A DNA stretch of 64,000 nucleotides from Deltaproteobacteria bacterium (GCA_016703535.1 JADJBV010000001.1:1240001-1304000), one strand, 5' to 3'; positions 44,554-55,843 are shown, counted from the stretch's first letter. Notes: generated from the sequence alone by a model not told the origin. Translations and numbers: made by a program.

Positions 44554-45453
44554 CGACAGATCACTTTCGACCGCACGGCCCACGATCGCGCCGGTGCCGG
44601 TGGCGACGCTGATGTAGCGACGATCGCCGGTCACCACCAGATCACCCGCCGCGTACAAGCGGGGCACCGAGGTGCGACCATAAGCGTCGATCCGCAGCCG
44701 GCCATCGACTTCGCGCACCGGATCCGGCTCTAGCCGCGGGGTCCGGGCTTCGACGCCGATCCGGGCGAAGCAGCGGACCGCCGGCAAACGTTCGCCGCTG
44801 GCCAACCGCACCGCCTGCAGTTGATCACCCTGACCTTCGAGGGCCACCACCTGGGCCCCTCGCCGAACCGTCACGCCCGGCGTGTCCAACATGGCCTTCC
44901 GGAGCAGGGGGCGGGCCCGCAGCTCCTGCCGCACCACCAACGTCACCTGGGCGCCATCTTTGGCCAACCAACGGGCGGTTTCGCAGGGCTCGTCGCCCCC
45001 GCCGATCACCACGACGGGTTGCCCCTTGAGGCTCGGGCCCAGGGTTCGGGCTCGATCGTGGAGGCCGAACCGCTCTTCATCGGCGAGGCCGAGGCGGCGG
45101 GCGGTGGTTCCGCTGGCGATCAACACCGCCCGGGCGCTCAAGGCGCCGCCAGGCCGGTATTCGACGCGAAAGAGGCCATCCGGCCTTTGGATCACCCCTT
45201 CGACCTCAACCCCCAAGCGAGTGGGGAGGCCCAACCCCTCGGCCTGCTCGGCGAACACCGCGGCCAGCTGGGCGCCGTGATCGACCGGTCGTCCGAGGAA
45301 ATCCGCGATCGGGTGGTCGGCCCAGCGGACCTGGCCGCCGAGTTCGCTGCTTCGCTCGAGGAGTACGGTCCGCAGCTGGTTGCCGTGGGCCACCAACGCC
45401 GCGCTCAGGCCCGCGGGTCCACCGCCGACCACCACGAAGTCCACCACCTCCAC
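44545..45453 (-). CDS. Thioredoxin-reductase-like flavoprotein without CxxC
   Basis: 302-residue FAD/NAD(P)H oxidoreductase. FAD motifs are VVGGGPAGLSAALVA (residues about 8-22) and YAAGDLVVTGDRR. The NAD(P)H motif is VVVIGGGDEPCETARWL (about 145). The fold and size are those of thioredoxin reductase, but the redox CxxC between the two Rossmann domains is absent. It is therefore more like ferredoxin/flavodoxin-NADP reductases of the TrxR family or YumC-type enzymes. The physiological partner is unknown. It is divergent from the DUF5690 gene. Confidence 0.9.
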   Translation of the reverse strand: MEVVDFVVVGGGPAGLSAALVAHGNQLRTVLLERSSELGGQVRWADHPIADFLGRPVDHGAQLAAVFAEQAEGLGLPTRLGVEVEGVIQRPDGLFRVEYRPGGALSARAVLIASGTTARRLGLADEERFGLHDRARTLGPSLKGQPVVVIGGGDEPCETARWLAKDGAQVTLVVRQELRARPLLRKAMLDTPGVTVRRGAQVVALEGQGDQLQAVRLASGERLPAVRCFARIGVEARTPRLEPDPVREVDGRLRIDAYGRTSVPRLYAAGDLVVTGDRRYISVATGTGAIVGRAVESDLSSG

Positions 45454-45545
45454 GCCAGCACCTTAACATCCTCTCTCGAGGCCGGCGACCGGAGCAGCCG
45501 GTCCTTGCCGGAGATCCGCCCCGCGTGCGAACTTGCCGCGCCAAG

Positions 45546-46823
<1,278 letters not shown>

Positions 46824-46832
46824 AGTTCGGGC

Positions 46833-48389
46833 TCAGCGGGTCGCCTTTTGTACCCAACTCCGGAGATCCAGCTCGACCTCGGCCTGATCGGGGTTGGGCC
46901 GCACTTGGAGCTCGGGGGTGACTCGGCCGCCGTTTTTTGCGCGCACCGACAACAGGCCACTTTCGGGCACGGTCAGCTCCACCGGCGCGTTGCCCAGCGG
47001 CAGGCCGGTGCCGTGATCGATGATCACCAACCCCGCGGGCCGAGTGGTGATGGTGACCCGCCGAGGCTCGAGGGTCGGGGTCGGCGCCAAAGCCGCGGTG
47101 CTGCCGGTGGAGACCGACGGTGGCGGCGGAGGTGGCGTGGGCGTGGGTTCGGCGACCGGAGGGGGCGGCGGCGGATCGGCCACCCGTTCTCCTCGCAGGC
47201 CCCGTTCATTGGTCGGTGGGACTTGGGCTTGGGTCCAAAAGTAAAAACCGCCGCCCACGGCGCCGAAGAGCAGCAGCACCAGCAACCAGGTCCAGGAACG
47301 TTCGGCGGCCGGGACCTCGACCGGCTCGGGATCATCGTCGACCTCGAGCGGCGTGGGTGTGGCGGCCTCAATGACGAAGGTCCGGGCCTCAGGCAGGGGC
47401 GCCAAAGGGGCGACCGGGGTTGGCCTCGGGGCGGAGGCCACCGAAGCGACCGCCACCGGTCCACTCGAGCTCGAGGCGACGGTCGCCATCACCGGTGGAG
47501 CCACCGGCGCTTTGGGGTGGTGTTCGTGATGAACGGCCGAGTCCCCCTGGGCCACCAAGGTCGGCGGGGCCGGAGGTGGGGCGACGGGGATCGAATTGGA
47601 GCTTTCGATCGGCAACAGGTCGGCCGACTCCACTTCGGTGGGGGCTTCGCTGGCGGGCGGGAGATCTTCGGATGGTGCAGGCGCGATCGCCTCGAGGTTG
47701 ACCGGTGAGCTGGCCGGGCCCCGGGGCCGAGAGGCCTCGTCGATGTCCCGCATCAGATCGAGGAGCAGGGCCTCGAAGTTCTCCTCGATGGTTGGCTCCA
47801 CCACCTCGGGCGGGGCGGTGAACATCGCCCCGGAGCGGCGGGTCAAGATCAGCCGCAGCGCCGCCTTGCCTTGGTAGTCCCCGCTGACGGCGTGGATGAT
47901 CTGACCGTCTCGAAGGTGGATTCGTTCGCTGCCGCTCCCCAGCCGCACCGTCGCCGAACGGCGGGTGAAGTGGAGCATCTGCAAGATGTCGGTCAGCGAC
48001 ATCCCGTGGACCAAACCGGTGAAGCGCCCTTGCTGCAGATCCAGCGCCTTATCTAGGACTTCACCGACACTTTCGGCCGTCGGATCGGTGGTCAAGACCT
48101 CGGTGACCCCGGCCTGCATCGCCTCCTTGTATTCCCGGGCGCTGGCGTCGGTGCCGACCAACACCACTTGAAGCTCGGGCCATCGCTCTTTGAGCCGTCG
48201 GGCCAGCGTTATCCCATTTTGACCCGGCAGCCGCAGCTCGGCCAACACCGCCCGCAGGGGCTGCTGTTCGGCCATGGTCATGGCCTCCTCGAGCGAAGCC
48301 GCATAACGGACCGACTCCCCCCGGGCGCGCACCGCCTCTCCGATGGGCTCGCGTCGTTCAGGGAGGTGATCGACGATCAAGACAGTCAT
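46833..48389 (-). CDS. Atypical receiver domain protein with DUF4388, membrane helix and PEGA-like tail
   Basis: 518 residues. The receiver domain (1-115) is degenerate: the phospho-acceptor position in VLAELRLPG is Glu51 rather than Asp, and the conserved Lys is Thr (VLTTDP). A DUF4388 domain follows (about 118-200, FTGLVHGMSLTDILQMLHF), then a long Pro/Ala/Val-rich linker (about 205-355), one membrane helix (about 362-385, WTWLLVLLLFGAVGGGFYF), a second Pro-rich stretch, and a C-terminal PEGA-like domain (about 440-518, VTITTRPAGLVIIDHGTG). If the receiver is cytoplasmic, the tail is outside the inner membrane. Glu at the acceptor may mimic permanent phosphorylation. The partner is unknown. 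Confidence 0.85.
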   Translation of the reverse strand: MTVLIVDHLPERREPIGEAVRARGESVRYAASLEEAMTMAEQQPLRAVLAELRLPGQNGITLARRLKERWPELQVVLVGTDASAREYKEAMQAGVTEVLTTDPTAESVGEVLDKALDLQQGRFTGLVHGMSLTDILQMLHFTRRSATVRLGSGSERIHLRDGQIIHAVSGDYQGKAALRLILTRRSGAMFTAPPEVVEPTIEENFEALLLDLMRDIDEASRPRGPASSPVNLEAIAPAPSEDLPPASEAPTEVESADLLPIESSNSIPVAPPPAPPTLVAQGDSAVHHEHHPKAPVAPPVMATVASSSSGPVAVASVASAPRPTPVAPLAPLPEARTFVIEAATPTPLEVDDDPEPVEVPAAERSWTWLLVLLLFGAVGGGFYFWTQAQVPPTNERGLRGERVADPPPPPPVAEPTPTPPPPPPSVSTGSTAALAPTPTLEPRRVTITTRPAGLVIIDHGTGLPLGNAPVELTVPESGLLSVRAKNGGRVTPELQVRPNPDQAEVELDLRSWVQKATR

Positions 48390-48563
48390 CGCCGCACCCG
48401 CATGGAATGGGGGTCGCCCCCTTTGAGAACGCTAGCATCGTCCGGTTCTCACTGCAAAAAGGGTCCGTCCGATGACCGGGGCGGAGCGTGGACCACCTTC
48501 ATCGCCGGTGTCGTCGCGGCGACCCGAATGGCGGTTCGGTGGAGGGGGCGTTAACGTCTCCGG

Positions 48564-49262
48564 GTGTTTCGACGCCAGGCCGTGTTCACGCCCGCCGAGT
48601 GTGGCCGGATCGCCGCGCAAGTGAAGGCGTTGGAGCCGAGTTGGGCCCGACGGCATGAGGTGTTGCCATCGTTCACCCTGGGCGCGGCTGCCTACCTTGA
48701 CATACCCACCGCCGGTTTGGCCGCGTACCGGATCCGCACCGCTCGCATCAACCCAACGCTCCGGGCTTCCTTCGATCCTATGTATGGAGCGCTCCTGGAA
48801 GGGCTGGCCCAGGTGTTGGGGGCGCCGACGGGGTTGAGCCCGCGGCTGGCCTTGCCTGGGTTCCATCTCTTCCTGCACCACCCGCTCCTGGCCCAGCTGA
48901 TGCCGAGCCTGCACTTCGATCTGCAGTGGAACCTGCTGAGGTGGCGGGAGGCTGAGGCCGCGCCCCCCGAACACCACCGATCATTCACAGTCTTGATCGA
49001 GGCGGGAGAAGGAGGGGCGGGCCTTTGGTCTTGGCCGATCGCCCACGATCCGGACCGGAACTTGGACGAACGGGGGCTGCGCAGGTTGGTGGAGGGGCAG
49101 CCGCCGGTCCGCCACGACTACGTTTTGGGCGAGGTGTTCGTGCACTCGGGGCGACTGCTCCACCAGATCGATCCGGAGCGCAACTTGTTGCCTGGCCAAG
49201 CCCGGATCACCCTCCAGGGCCACGCCTTCCTTTTGGACGGCACCTGGATCCTCTATTGGTGA
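48564..49262 (+). CDS. Possible 2-oxoglutarate/Fe(II) dioxygenase-like protein
   Basis: 232 residues, no signal peptide. The iron-binding facial triad order is visible: HFD in SLHFDLQWNLLRW (about 112-124), a distal His in HSGRLLHQIDPERN (about 192-205), then an Arg in GQARITLQGHAF that could bind 2-oxoglutarate. Overall similarity to known families is weak, so this is a fold-level suggestion. The start is a GTG at 48564 without a clear ribosome site. The 3' end overlaps ribA on the other strand by 10 bp. Confidence 0.6.
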   Translation: MFRRQAVFTPAECGRIAAQVKALEPSWARRHEVLPSFTLGAAAYLDIPTAGLAAYRIRTARINPTLRASFDPMYGALLEGLAQVLGAPTGLSPRLALPGFHLFLHHPLLAQLMPSLHFDLQWNLLRWREAEAAPPEHHRSFTVLIEAGEGGAGLWSWPIAHDPDRNLDERGLRRLVEGQPPVRHDYVLGEVFVHSGRLLHQIDPERNLLPGQARITLQGHAFLLDGTWILYW

Positions 49263-49987
49263 CCCTCGGGGTCCTCGACCACCACCGGATCCGCTTGTTC
49301 GGCGACCCGCAGCGACTCGAAGTCGATCTGGTGCCCGGAGCGGTTCTTTTTGGTCTCCAGATAAAAGCGGTTGTGGGGGTTGGGCGGGAGCAGGTGCGGG
49401 ACCCGCTCGGCCACGTTGATGCCCAACTTCTGCAGCTGATCGACCTTGTTCGGGTTGTTGGTCATCAAGGCGATCGATCGAATCTTGAGGCTCATCAACA
49501 TGTGAGCGGCGATCGAGTAGTCCCGTTCGTCGTCGCGAAAGCCCAAGGCCAAGTTGGCCTCGACCGTGTCCAACCCGCGGTCCTGCAGGGCGTAGGCGCG
49601 GATCTTGTTCATCAGCCCGATGCCTCGGCCCTCTTGCCGCAGATAAAGCACCACCCCCCGTTCGGTCTCGGCGATCCGCTTCAGCGCCGCTTCGAGCTGG
49701 TCGCGGCAGTCGCAGCGCAGCGAACCCAAGGCGTCGCCGGTCAGGCACTCGGAGTGGAGGCGCGTGGCCACCCGTTCGCCGCCGACCACGTCGCCATGGA
49801 CGATCGCCACGTGGTCCTTGGCCTCGCGGTTGTTCCAGAACCCGACGATCTTGAAGTGGCCAAAGCGGGTCGGCAGATCGGCGACCCCGACGATGCGGAC
49901 ACAAACTTTGCTCTCACCGAAGCCCCCACACTCGTGGGTTTGATCGTGGACAACGAGCTCTTCGAGGTGATCGTGCTCTGCGGTCAT
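49253..49987 (-). CDS. ribA: GTP cyclohydrolase II
   Basis: First enzyme of riboflavin synthesis, opening the GTP ring to give 2,5-diamino-6-ribosylamino-pyrimidinone phosphate. 244 residues. The zinc site is SECLTGDALGSLRCDCRDQ with the expected three Cys, and the catalytic RQEGRGIGLMNKI follows. The C-terminal NNPNKVDQLQKLGI is typical. An N-terminal extension of about 30 residues precedes the domain. No fused RibB domain is present. It overlaps the upstream renalase-like gene by 4 bp, so flavin synthesis is coupled to a flavoprotein. Confidence 0.96.
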   Translation of the reverse strand: MTAEHDHLEELVVHDQTHECGGFGESKVCVRIVGVADLPTRFGHFKIVGFWNNREAKDHVAIVHGDVVGGERVATRLHSECLTGDALGSLRCDCRDQLEAALKRIAETERGVVLYLRQEGRGIGLMNKIRAYALQDRGLDTVEANLALGFRDDERDYSIAAHMLMSLKIRSIALMTNNPNKVDQLQKLGINVAERVPHLLPPNPHNRFYLETKKNRSGHQIDFESLRVAEQADPVVVEDPEGHQ

Positions 49988-51003
49988 GACGTTCCTTCAG
50001 GCCCCGCGAGGAGGCGTCGCCCGAGCTTGAGCCCGGACCGATAGGCACCCTCGAGGCCCCCTTTGGGGTCGAAGGCTTCCCCGGCTAGGCCGAGGAGGGC
50101 GCCGTTGGGGAGGGGTTGGAGGATCGGCGCGTTGAGGCCGGGCCCGCCGTGGACTCGGGCGTAACGCCAACGATGGGCATGTTGGGCCAGGGGCACCAGG
50201 GTCAAGGCGGGGTGGAGGGGGCGGGCGGCCTCGTGGAGGGCCGCAGTCCAGACCTCGACCGGTTCGTCCAGGTGGGCCATCGACCAGCGCGGCGAGGCTT
50301 GCAGCACGATCGCCCGGGCCCGACCCGACGGGCGTTTGCTCCGTTCGTCGGCCAAGAGGGTCAAGACCGAGGTGTCGTTGGGGTAGTGCAGGTCCCAGCC
50401 CGGATCCGGCGCCTCGGCCGGATAAAGCAGGGCCACCGACAGGCACGGCACCAGCGGCGCCAAACCCAGCAGGTAGTCGGCGGCGGCGATCGCTCGGCCC
50501 GGCAGGCCGCCGAGGAGCCGCCGGGTCTGAGGGGCGGGGGCGGTCACCACCACCGTCCGGGCGCTCCACTGCTCTTTGCCGGCGAAGACCGTGATCCGAT
50601 CGTCTTCGAGCCCGAGGTGCGTGACCTCGGTGCCCAAGCTCATCGGCAACCCATCGGCCAGGTGTTGGGCCCAGACGTTGACGCCACCTTCGGGCGCCAA
50701 CCGAGTTTCGCCGCGCTCGAGGGAGCCGGGCTGACACGGGGCACCTTGTCCCGCCACCCGGGCGGGCCAACCGAGGTGGGTGGGGCCCAAACCATGCAGG
50801 CTCTTGAGGAGTTCGGGATCCGATCCGTGCAAGAACATCGGCCCGTAGTCGAAGACGGTGTCCTGGAGGCGGCGACTGGCGCACCGGCCGCCGGGCTTTT
50901 TGCCTTTGTCGAGCAGCCGCACCGGACGGCCCCCCGACACCAAGGTGCGGGCCAGGCTCAGCCCGGCGATGCCCGCGCCGAGGATCAAGACCTCCTCCGT
51001 CAC
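49984..51003 (-). CDS. Renalase-like FAD-dependent oxidoreductase
   Basis: 339 residues. The FAD Rossmann motif ILGAGIAGLSLARTLVSGG is at the N-terminus, followed by the GG doublet region DKGKKPGGRCASRR and, near the C-terminus, GLAGEAFDPKGGLEGAY, which closes the FAD site. This is the layout of renalase-type amine oxidase relatives, which oxidise abnormal forms of NAD(P)H in bacteria. The stop overlaps the ribA start by 4 bp (ATGA). Confidence 0.88.
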   Translation of the reverse strand: MTEEVLILGAGIAGLSLARTLVSGGRPVRLLDKGKKPGGRCASRRLQDTVFDYGPMFLHGSDPELLKSLHGLGPTHLGWPARVAGQGAPCQPGSLERGETRLAPEGGVNVWAQHLADGLPMSLGTEVTHLGLEDDRITVFAGKEQWSARTVVVTAPAPQTRRLLGGLPGRAIAAADYLLGLAPLVPCLSVALLYPAEAPDPGWDLHYPNDTSVLTLLADERSKRPSGRARAIVLQASPRWSMAHLDEPVEVWTAALHEAARPLHPALTLVPLAQHAHRWRYARVHGGPGLNAPILQPLPNGALLGLAGEAFDPKGGLEGAYRSGLKLGRRLLAGPEGTS

Positions 51004-51046
51004 CGGCCGATCGGTAGCAGAAGGGAGCGACGGCGGTCACTTCCAA

Positions 51047-51970
51047 TCAACGGGCCGAATCGGCCATCAGGGCCGACCACAGGGCACTTCGGACCTCCGG
51101 TGCCTCGACGGTTCCTGGAATCAGGTGGGTTGGGGCCTCACTTCGGTCGAACCAAAATCGTCCACTGGGGCCCCGGGCCTCGGCCGCCAGCCACACCACG
51201 GTGTCCGCACCCTCCGCGGGCGTCCGCAAGATCGACTTGGTGACCCGATAGAAGCGCGGCAGGGCACTCCGCACCGAAGGGGTGTCGGCCCAACCGGGGT
51301 GCATGGCGGCGTAAGACCGTTGCGGATCCCGCTCGGCCCACAGCTCGTTGAGGACCACCATGGCCCGCTTGGTGTTGGCGTAGGCCAGGACCCCATCGAA
51401 GGGGCGCCGCTCGAAGTTCCGGTCTTCGAGGGAGAGGCGACGGGTGTACATCCCGCCGGAGGCCACCTGGATCACCCGGGCGCCGGGCCGCAGCCGAGGC
51501 CGGAGCAGCTCGGTCAACAAAAACGGGCCGACCAAGTTGGTGGCCCAGGTCGACTCCAACCCTTCGGCGGTGGTGCTGCGTTGGTCTGGGAGGATCCCGG
51601 CGTTGTGCACCAAGATGTCGATCGGTTCGGTCGACGCCTCGACGTACCGCCGCACCGCGGCCAGGCTCGACACGTCCAGGATCGTCGAGGCCCACTGAAC
51701 CTCCGGCAACTCTTGGCGCAGCCGGTTCAGGGCACCTTCGGCCCGGGCTGGATCACGAGAGAGCAGGTGAACCGTGGCTCCCAGGCGGCCGAGTCCCTGG
51801 GCGGTGGCGTAGCCGATCCCAGAGCTGGCCCCGGTCACCAAGGCGACCTGGCCGGCCAAGGAGAGCTGAAGGTCGCCGGGCGCGAAGTAGCGTTGATGAC
51901 GGGTGTACCCACTTCGATCGAAGCTGAAGACGATCGAGCGGTCGAGGATCCGGTCGAAGGGCCCGCCCAT
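51047..51970 (-). CDS. DHRS12-like short-chain dehydrogenase/reductase
   Basis: 307 residues. The cofactor motif VTGASSGIGYATAQ (about residue 50) and the catalytic Ser in VASGGMYTR and YANTK (Tyr-x3-Lys) are all intact. An extra N-terminal FDRSGYTRHQRYF and the later MHPGWADTPSVRSALP match the DHRS12 group, which is shared by animals and some bacteria. The substrate is unknown. The start is set at the ATG at 51970. It is divergent from the Ser/Thr kinase gene with about 50 bp between starts. Confidence 0.9.
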   Translation of the reverse strand: MGGPFDRILDRSIVFSFDRSGYTRHQRYFAPGDLQLSLAGQVALVTGASSGIGYATAQGLGRLGATVHLLSRDPARAEGALNRLRQELPEVQWASTILDVSSLAAVRRYVEASTEPIDILVHNAGILPDQRSTTAEGLESTWATNLVGPFLLTELLRPRLRPGARVIQVASGGMYTRRLSLEDRNFERRPFDGVLAYANTKRAMVVLNELWAERDPQRSYAAMHPGWADTPSVRSALPRFYRVTKSILRTPAEGADTVVWLAAEARGPSGRFWFDRSEAPTHLIPGTVEAPEVRSALWSALMADSAR

Positions 51971-52021
51971 GCCCACTTGTGCCGTCTTCGGCCCTGGCGA
52001 ACAATCGGCTTGGCGGTGGTC

Positions 52022-53275
52022 ATGGACGAAGAGGGCTTGGATACGACCAGGGCGCCGCCATCGCCCACCGAGGAGGAGCTCCAACCCGGCGAAGAGGTCG
52101 GCGAATATCAGGTGACGGCGCGGATCGGGCGGGGCGCCTACGGCACGGTTTACTCCGCCGTCCATCGCTTGATCGGCAAGAAGGTGGCCATCAAGGTCCT
52201 GTCCGCCAGCTGCTCACTCCGGGCCGATCTGGTGTCCCGTTTCCTCGCCGAGGCCCGGGCCGTCAACCAGATCGGCCACCCCAACATCATCGACATCTTC
52301 GCCTTTGGTCGGCATCGGGACGGCCGCTACTTCCACGTGATGGAGCTCCTCGAGGGCGGCACCTTGGAGGCCTACCTGGAGGGGCATCGCCGCCTGAGCC
52401 TGGCCGAGGCCACGCCGATCTTGGAGCCGATCGCCCGGGCGGTCGACGCCGCCCATCAGGCCGGGGTGGTGCACCGAGATCTCAAGCCGGCCAACGTGAT
52501 CCTGCATCGGGATCCCCAGGGACTTCCGGTGCCCAAGTTGCTCGACTTCGGAGTGGCCAAGTTGATCGGTGACGAGTTGCCCTTGGCCCACCGCACCCGG
52601 ACCGGTGAGGCCTTGGGCACGCCCCAGTACATGTCGCCCGAACAATGTGTGGGCGGGCTCGTCGATCAGCGGGCCGACCTCTATGCCTACGGGGTGGTGA
52701 TGTACCGCTGCCTGACCGGGGGGCTGCCCTTCAAGAGCCGCAGTGTGGTGGAGTTGTTGCACGCTCACGTCAGCACCCCGCCCCGAGATCCCCGGTTGCT
52801 GGCGCCCCAACTCGGTGATCGCACCGCCCATCACCTCATCACCTGCTTGGCCAAGCGGCCCGCCGACCGCCCCCCCAGCGCCGTCGCCGCGCTGAACGGT
52901 TTGATCGCCGCTGCCCAGGTCGATCTCGAGCACCCCCCGACCGCTCCGGCGGGCGAGCGCCGGGATCCCGAACGTTCTCGGCGCCGAGCGGTGTGGTGGG
53001 GTGCGGCGGTGGCCTTGGCCTTGGCCACCTGGGCGGTCTGGACCGTGATCACGCCCCCTCGAACGCGTTCGGCCCCCTCGGCCGTCGCCCCACCGATCGA
53101 AGGGGCCCCACCCCAAAAAGTGGGGCGGTCCGCGTTGGCGCCGCGGGCCCCTGCGGAGACAAAAACGTCCCTGCCGTCGTCGCCTTCGCCGACCTCGGTC
53201 CCGGCCAAGGGGGTTCGACCGACCCGATCTCTCCCGAAGGAAGAAGGAGCGGATGATGTTGAAGAGTGGCGGTGA
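52022..53275 (+). CDS. Membrane-anchored Ser/Thr protein kinase
   Basis: 417 residues. The kinase domain (about 25-290) has the glycine loop IGRGAYGTVYSAV, the catalytic Lys in KVAIKVL, the catalytic loop HRDLKPANVIL, the DFGVAKL and the activation-segment end GTPQYMSPEQC, so it should be active. A membrane helix (about 325-345) follows, and a Pro/Ser-rich tail (about 350-417) lies outside. No PASTA or other sensor domain is present. The start is the ATG at 52022; the same frame runs open far upstream but that part is antisense to the SDR and renalase genes. The next gene overlaps by 23 bp. Confidence 0.94.
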   Translation: MDEEGLDTTRAPPSPTEEELQPGEEVGEYQVTARIGRGAYGTVYSAVHRLIGKKVAIKVLSASCSLRADLVSRFLAEARAVNQIGHPNIIDIFAFGRHRDGRYFHVMELLEGGTLEAYLEGHRRLSLAEATPILEPIARAVDAAHQAGVVHRDLKPANVILHRDPQGLPVPKLLDFGVAKLIGDELPLAHRTRTGEALGTPQYMSPEQCVGGLVDQRADLYAYGVVMYRCLTGGLPFKSRSVVELLHAHVSTPPRDPRLLAPQLGDRTAHHLITCLAKRPADRPPSAVAALNGLIAAAQVDLEHPPTAPAGERRDPERSRRRAVWWGAAVALALATWAVWTVITPPRTRSAPSAVAPPIEGAPPQKVGRSALAPRAPAETKTSLPSSPSPTSVPAKGVRPTRSLPKEEGADDVEEWR

Positions 53276-55843
53276 TCGGCGCGGCCCACCGTGGCTCCTG
53301 GCGATCGGCCTTTGGGGCTGCGCCGAGTTGCCCGAGCCCGCGGAATTGGGGCGCTGCGGCAACTTGATCCTGGAGCCGGGTGAGGCTTGTGACGGCTTCA
53401 GCGATCCCAGCGGCGCCACCTGCGGTGAACCCGGGACGGCGACGGCGTGTCGGTTGATCTGCAGCGCCGCCTCCCAGTGCCCGAACGGCGCGATCTGTGG
53501 CCGGGACGGTCAATGCCGGACCAGCGCCCACGCCTTTGGCGATCGGATCCCTCTCGGCATCAGCAGCACCTTGTTCTTCTCGACCTCCTCTTTGGTCCTG
53601 GGCGACGTCGACGGTGACGGGTTGGCGGATCTGGTCGACTTCTCGGGGAGCCGGGGTGACGTCCTCCGGGTTCGCTTCGGAGATCCGGAGCGCAGCTTTG
53701 CAGCCAGCAGCGAGGTCGGGATCGCCACGCCTTTGACGCCCCCGGTGTTGGTCCCTCGCGCTGGCGGCGGGCATGATCTGGTGCTCTCCACGGTGTTCGG
53801 GACCCTGACGGTCCTCCTCGATCGCAGCCGAGTGTTGCAGCCGAAGGTGGTCCCCTTTTCGGAGGTCCCCGTCGGTGGCTTGGTGGTGCTGCCCCATCAA
53901 CCCGACGGCGTTTATGACCACCTGGCGGTGGCCCAAACCGACGCCGAGGATCGGTTGATCCTCCACTTCCCTCTGGAGGGGCTGAGCATCGACCCGGTGG
54001 TGTTGCCGTCCTTCGACGGGGCCTCCCCCGAGAACTACCGGGTGTTCAGCGCCAGCCTCGATCGACGCAACAACGCGGGGCCCCACCTCTTCGTGTGGCG
54101 CCCCGGCTCACCCGTCTTGGCCTGGCAGGCCCTCGAGTGTTACGCCCTCGGCGGCTGCCGGCCGTCGGGGGTGGTCCAGAGCTGGAGCGCTCCGGACCCG
54201 CTGGTCACGGCGCCGTTGGTGTACGACCTCGATCGGGACGGAGCCCTCGACCTGGTCCGAATTGGCCTCGACACCTCGGGCGTGTCTTCCTTGCAAGTGG
54301 CCTACGGCGACGGGGAAGGCCGGCTCTGTGGCCAACCCTTCACCGCCGGCACCTGTGCCAGCGGCCAGCCCTTCTCCCTCGCTCCTTTGCCGCTGGAGGC
54401 GGCGAGTTGTCCCAACTTCGGCCCGGTCGGATTGCAAGACGGCTTGCAAGCCATCGGCGACCTCAACGGTGATGGCGACTTTGACCTGGTGACCGACACC
54501 GCCATCTTCGTGCGCACCCCGAGCGGCTACCAGGCCCGAGGTTGTCTCAGCCGCTCGACCTTGTCCCCGCGACCCTCGAAGGTGAAGGTCGCCGACTTCG
54601 ACGACGACGGCCTCGCCGACGTCGCGGTCCTCTTCGCCGAGTCGGTGGAGTTGGTCTACGGCAGCCGCAGCGGCTTCTTCGGGCGCAACCGGGTGTTCGG
54701 AGGCTTGAGTTCGGCCAACAGCCTGGAGGTCGGTGACTTCGACGATGACGGGGCCGCCGATCTGGTGGTCGCCGAGGACACCGGCGAAATTTGGGTCTGG
54801 AAAGGCGCCAAGGGGGGGACCGCACTTGGCCTCGAGCGGGCCGGCCGATCCAGCACTTCCATGGTGCGATCGGTGGTGGTCGGTCACTTCGCCGGGCCGG
54901 AAGGCATCACCCAGGCCTCGACCTACCCGAGCGCCGATGCCTTGAGCGACGTCGTCAGCTTGGCCATCGACGGCCGAGGTGTCGGCGTCAGTGAGCTGTT
55001 TTTGGGCACCGGCATCGGCCAACTGCTGCCGGTGGGCGGGGCCAAAGAGCTGCGGTTTGGCGCGGTCGCGGGTCGCCTCTGGTTGGGCCCCTTGGGGCCG
55101 GCCGCGGATCCGGAGCCGGACCTGCTTTTTATGGGCCCATTTGGCCCGGGCTGGGCGCGGCTCGGCGTGGGGGGCAGCAGCTTCGGCGACACGGTGGAGC
55201 TGAAGAACCCGCCCTACATCGACGACGTCGTCGACCAGATCGACGCCGACCGGGATGGCCAAAACGAGCTGCTGTTCCTCGAAGCCACCACCAACAGCCT
55301 CTCCACTGGCGTTTTGGCGACCGACGGGGAGAACTGGTCCTTTCCCACCAAAAACCTGTGGACGCTGCCGGCGGATCTGCAGCTGCTGTCCGGCCTGGTG
55401 ATGACCGAACTCGGAGGCACCGAACTGGATCTCATCGCCATCACCGTCGATCTGAGCTCGCCCGATCCCAGCTACCAACTTCTGGTGCGGGTCGATGGCG
55501 CGGAGCCGGAGGTGATCCCGTTGGATCCCGACCTTTCGGTCTTCGAACCGCCCCTGCTGGCGCGCGCTCGGCTGGAGCCCGGCGGCAAAGAGGTGGCCTT
55601 CTTGTCGAGTTCCCTTGGGGTCGAGGTGCTCCGCGGTGGCCCTGGCGATCTGTCCCTCGAGCGCTGGTTTCGCTCCGACGACGGGATCCTACAGATCCCC
55701 GGGCGACAGGGGCTGGTTTCGGCCCGATCCTTCGCTGCCCCCAAGTCGCGGACGTCGATGGAGACCAACTCCTCGACCTGGTCACCATCGAGATCTACTC
55801 CCAGCGAGTGTTCCTCCATCCCCACCTCTCCACTTCCCCCTGA
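53253..55843 (+). CDS. FG-GAP repeat lipoprotein with apparent frameshift
   Basis: Surface lipoprotein: signal ending in LLAIGLWGC, then a Cys-rich segment (CGNLILEPGEACDG), then integrin-like FG-GAP repeats with Ca-binding loops (LGDVDGDGLADLVD, IGDLNGDGDFDLVTD, VADFDDDGLADVAVL, VGDFDDDGAADLVVAED). At the C5 run 55738-55742 the frame is lost. Adding one C restores QVADVDGDQLLDLVTIEIY, a perfect further repeat, and a stop at 55843. The gene is therefore either mis-sequenced at a homopolymer, subject to slippage, or recently broken. The uncorrected frame stays open by chance through the next gene into thrB. The start is behind GAAGGAG and overlaps the kinase end. Confidence 0.8.

Noticed and set aside
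52022..53275. Extending the Ser/Thr kinase upstream to 50858 in the same open frame
   Set aside because: The extra 388 residues are antisense to the SDR and renalase-like genes and have no domain. The ATG at 52022 gives a normal kinase N-terminus.
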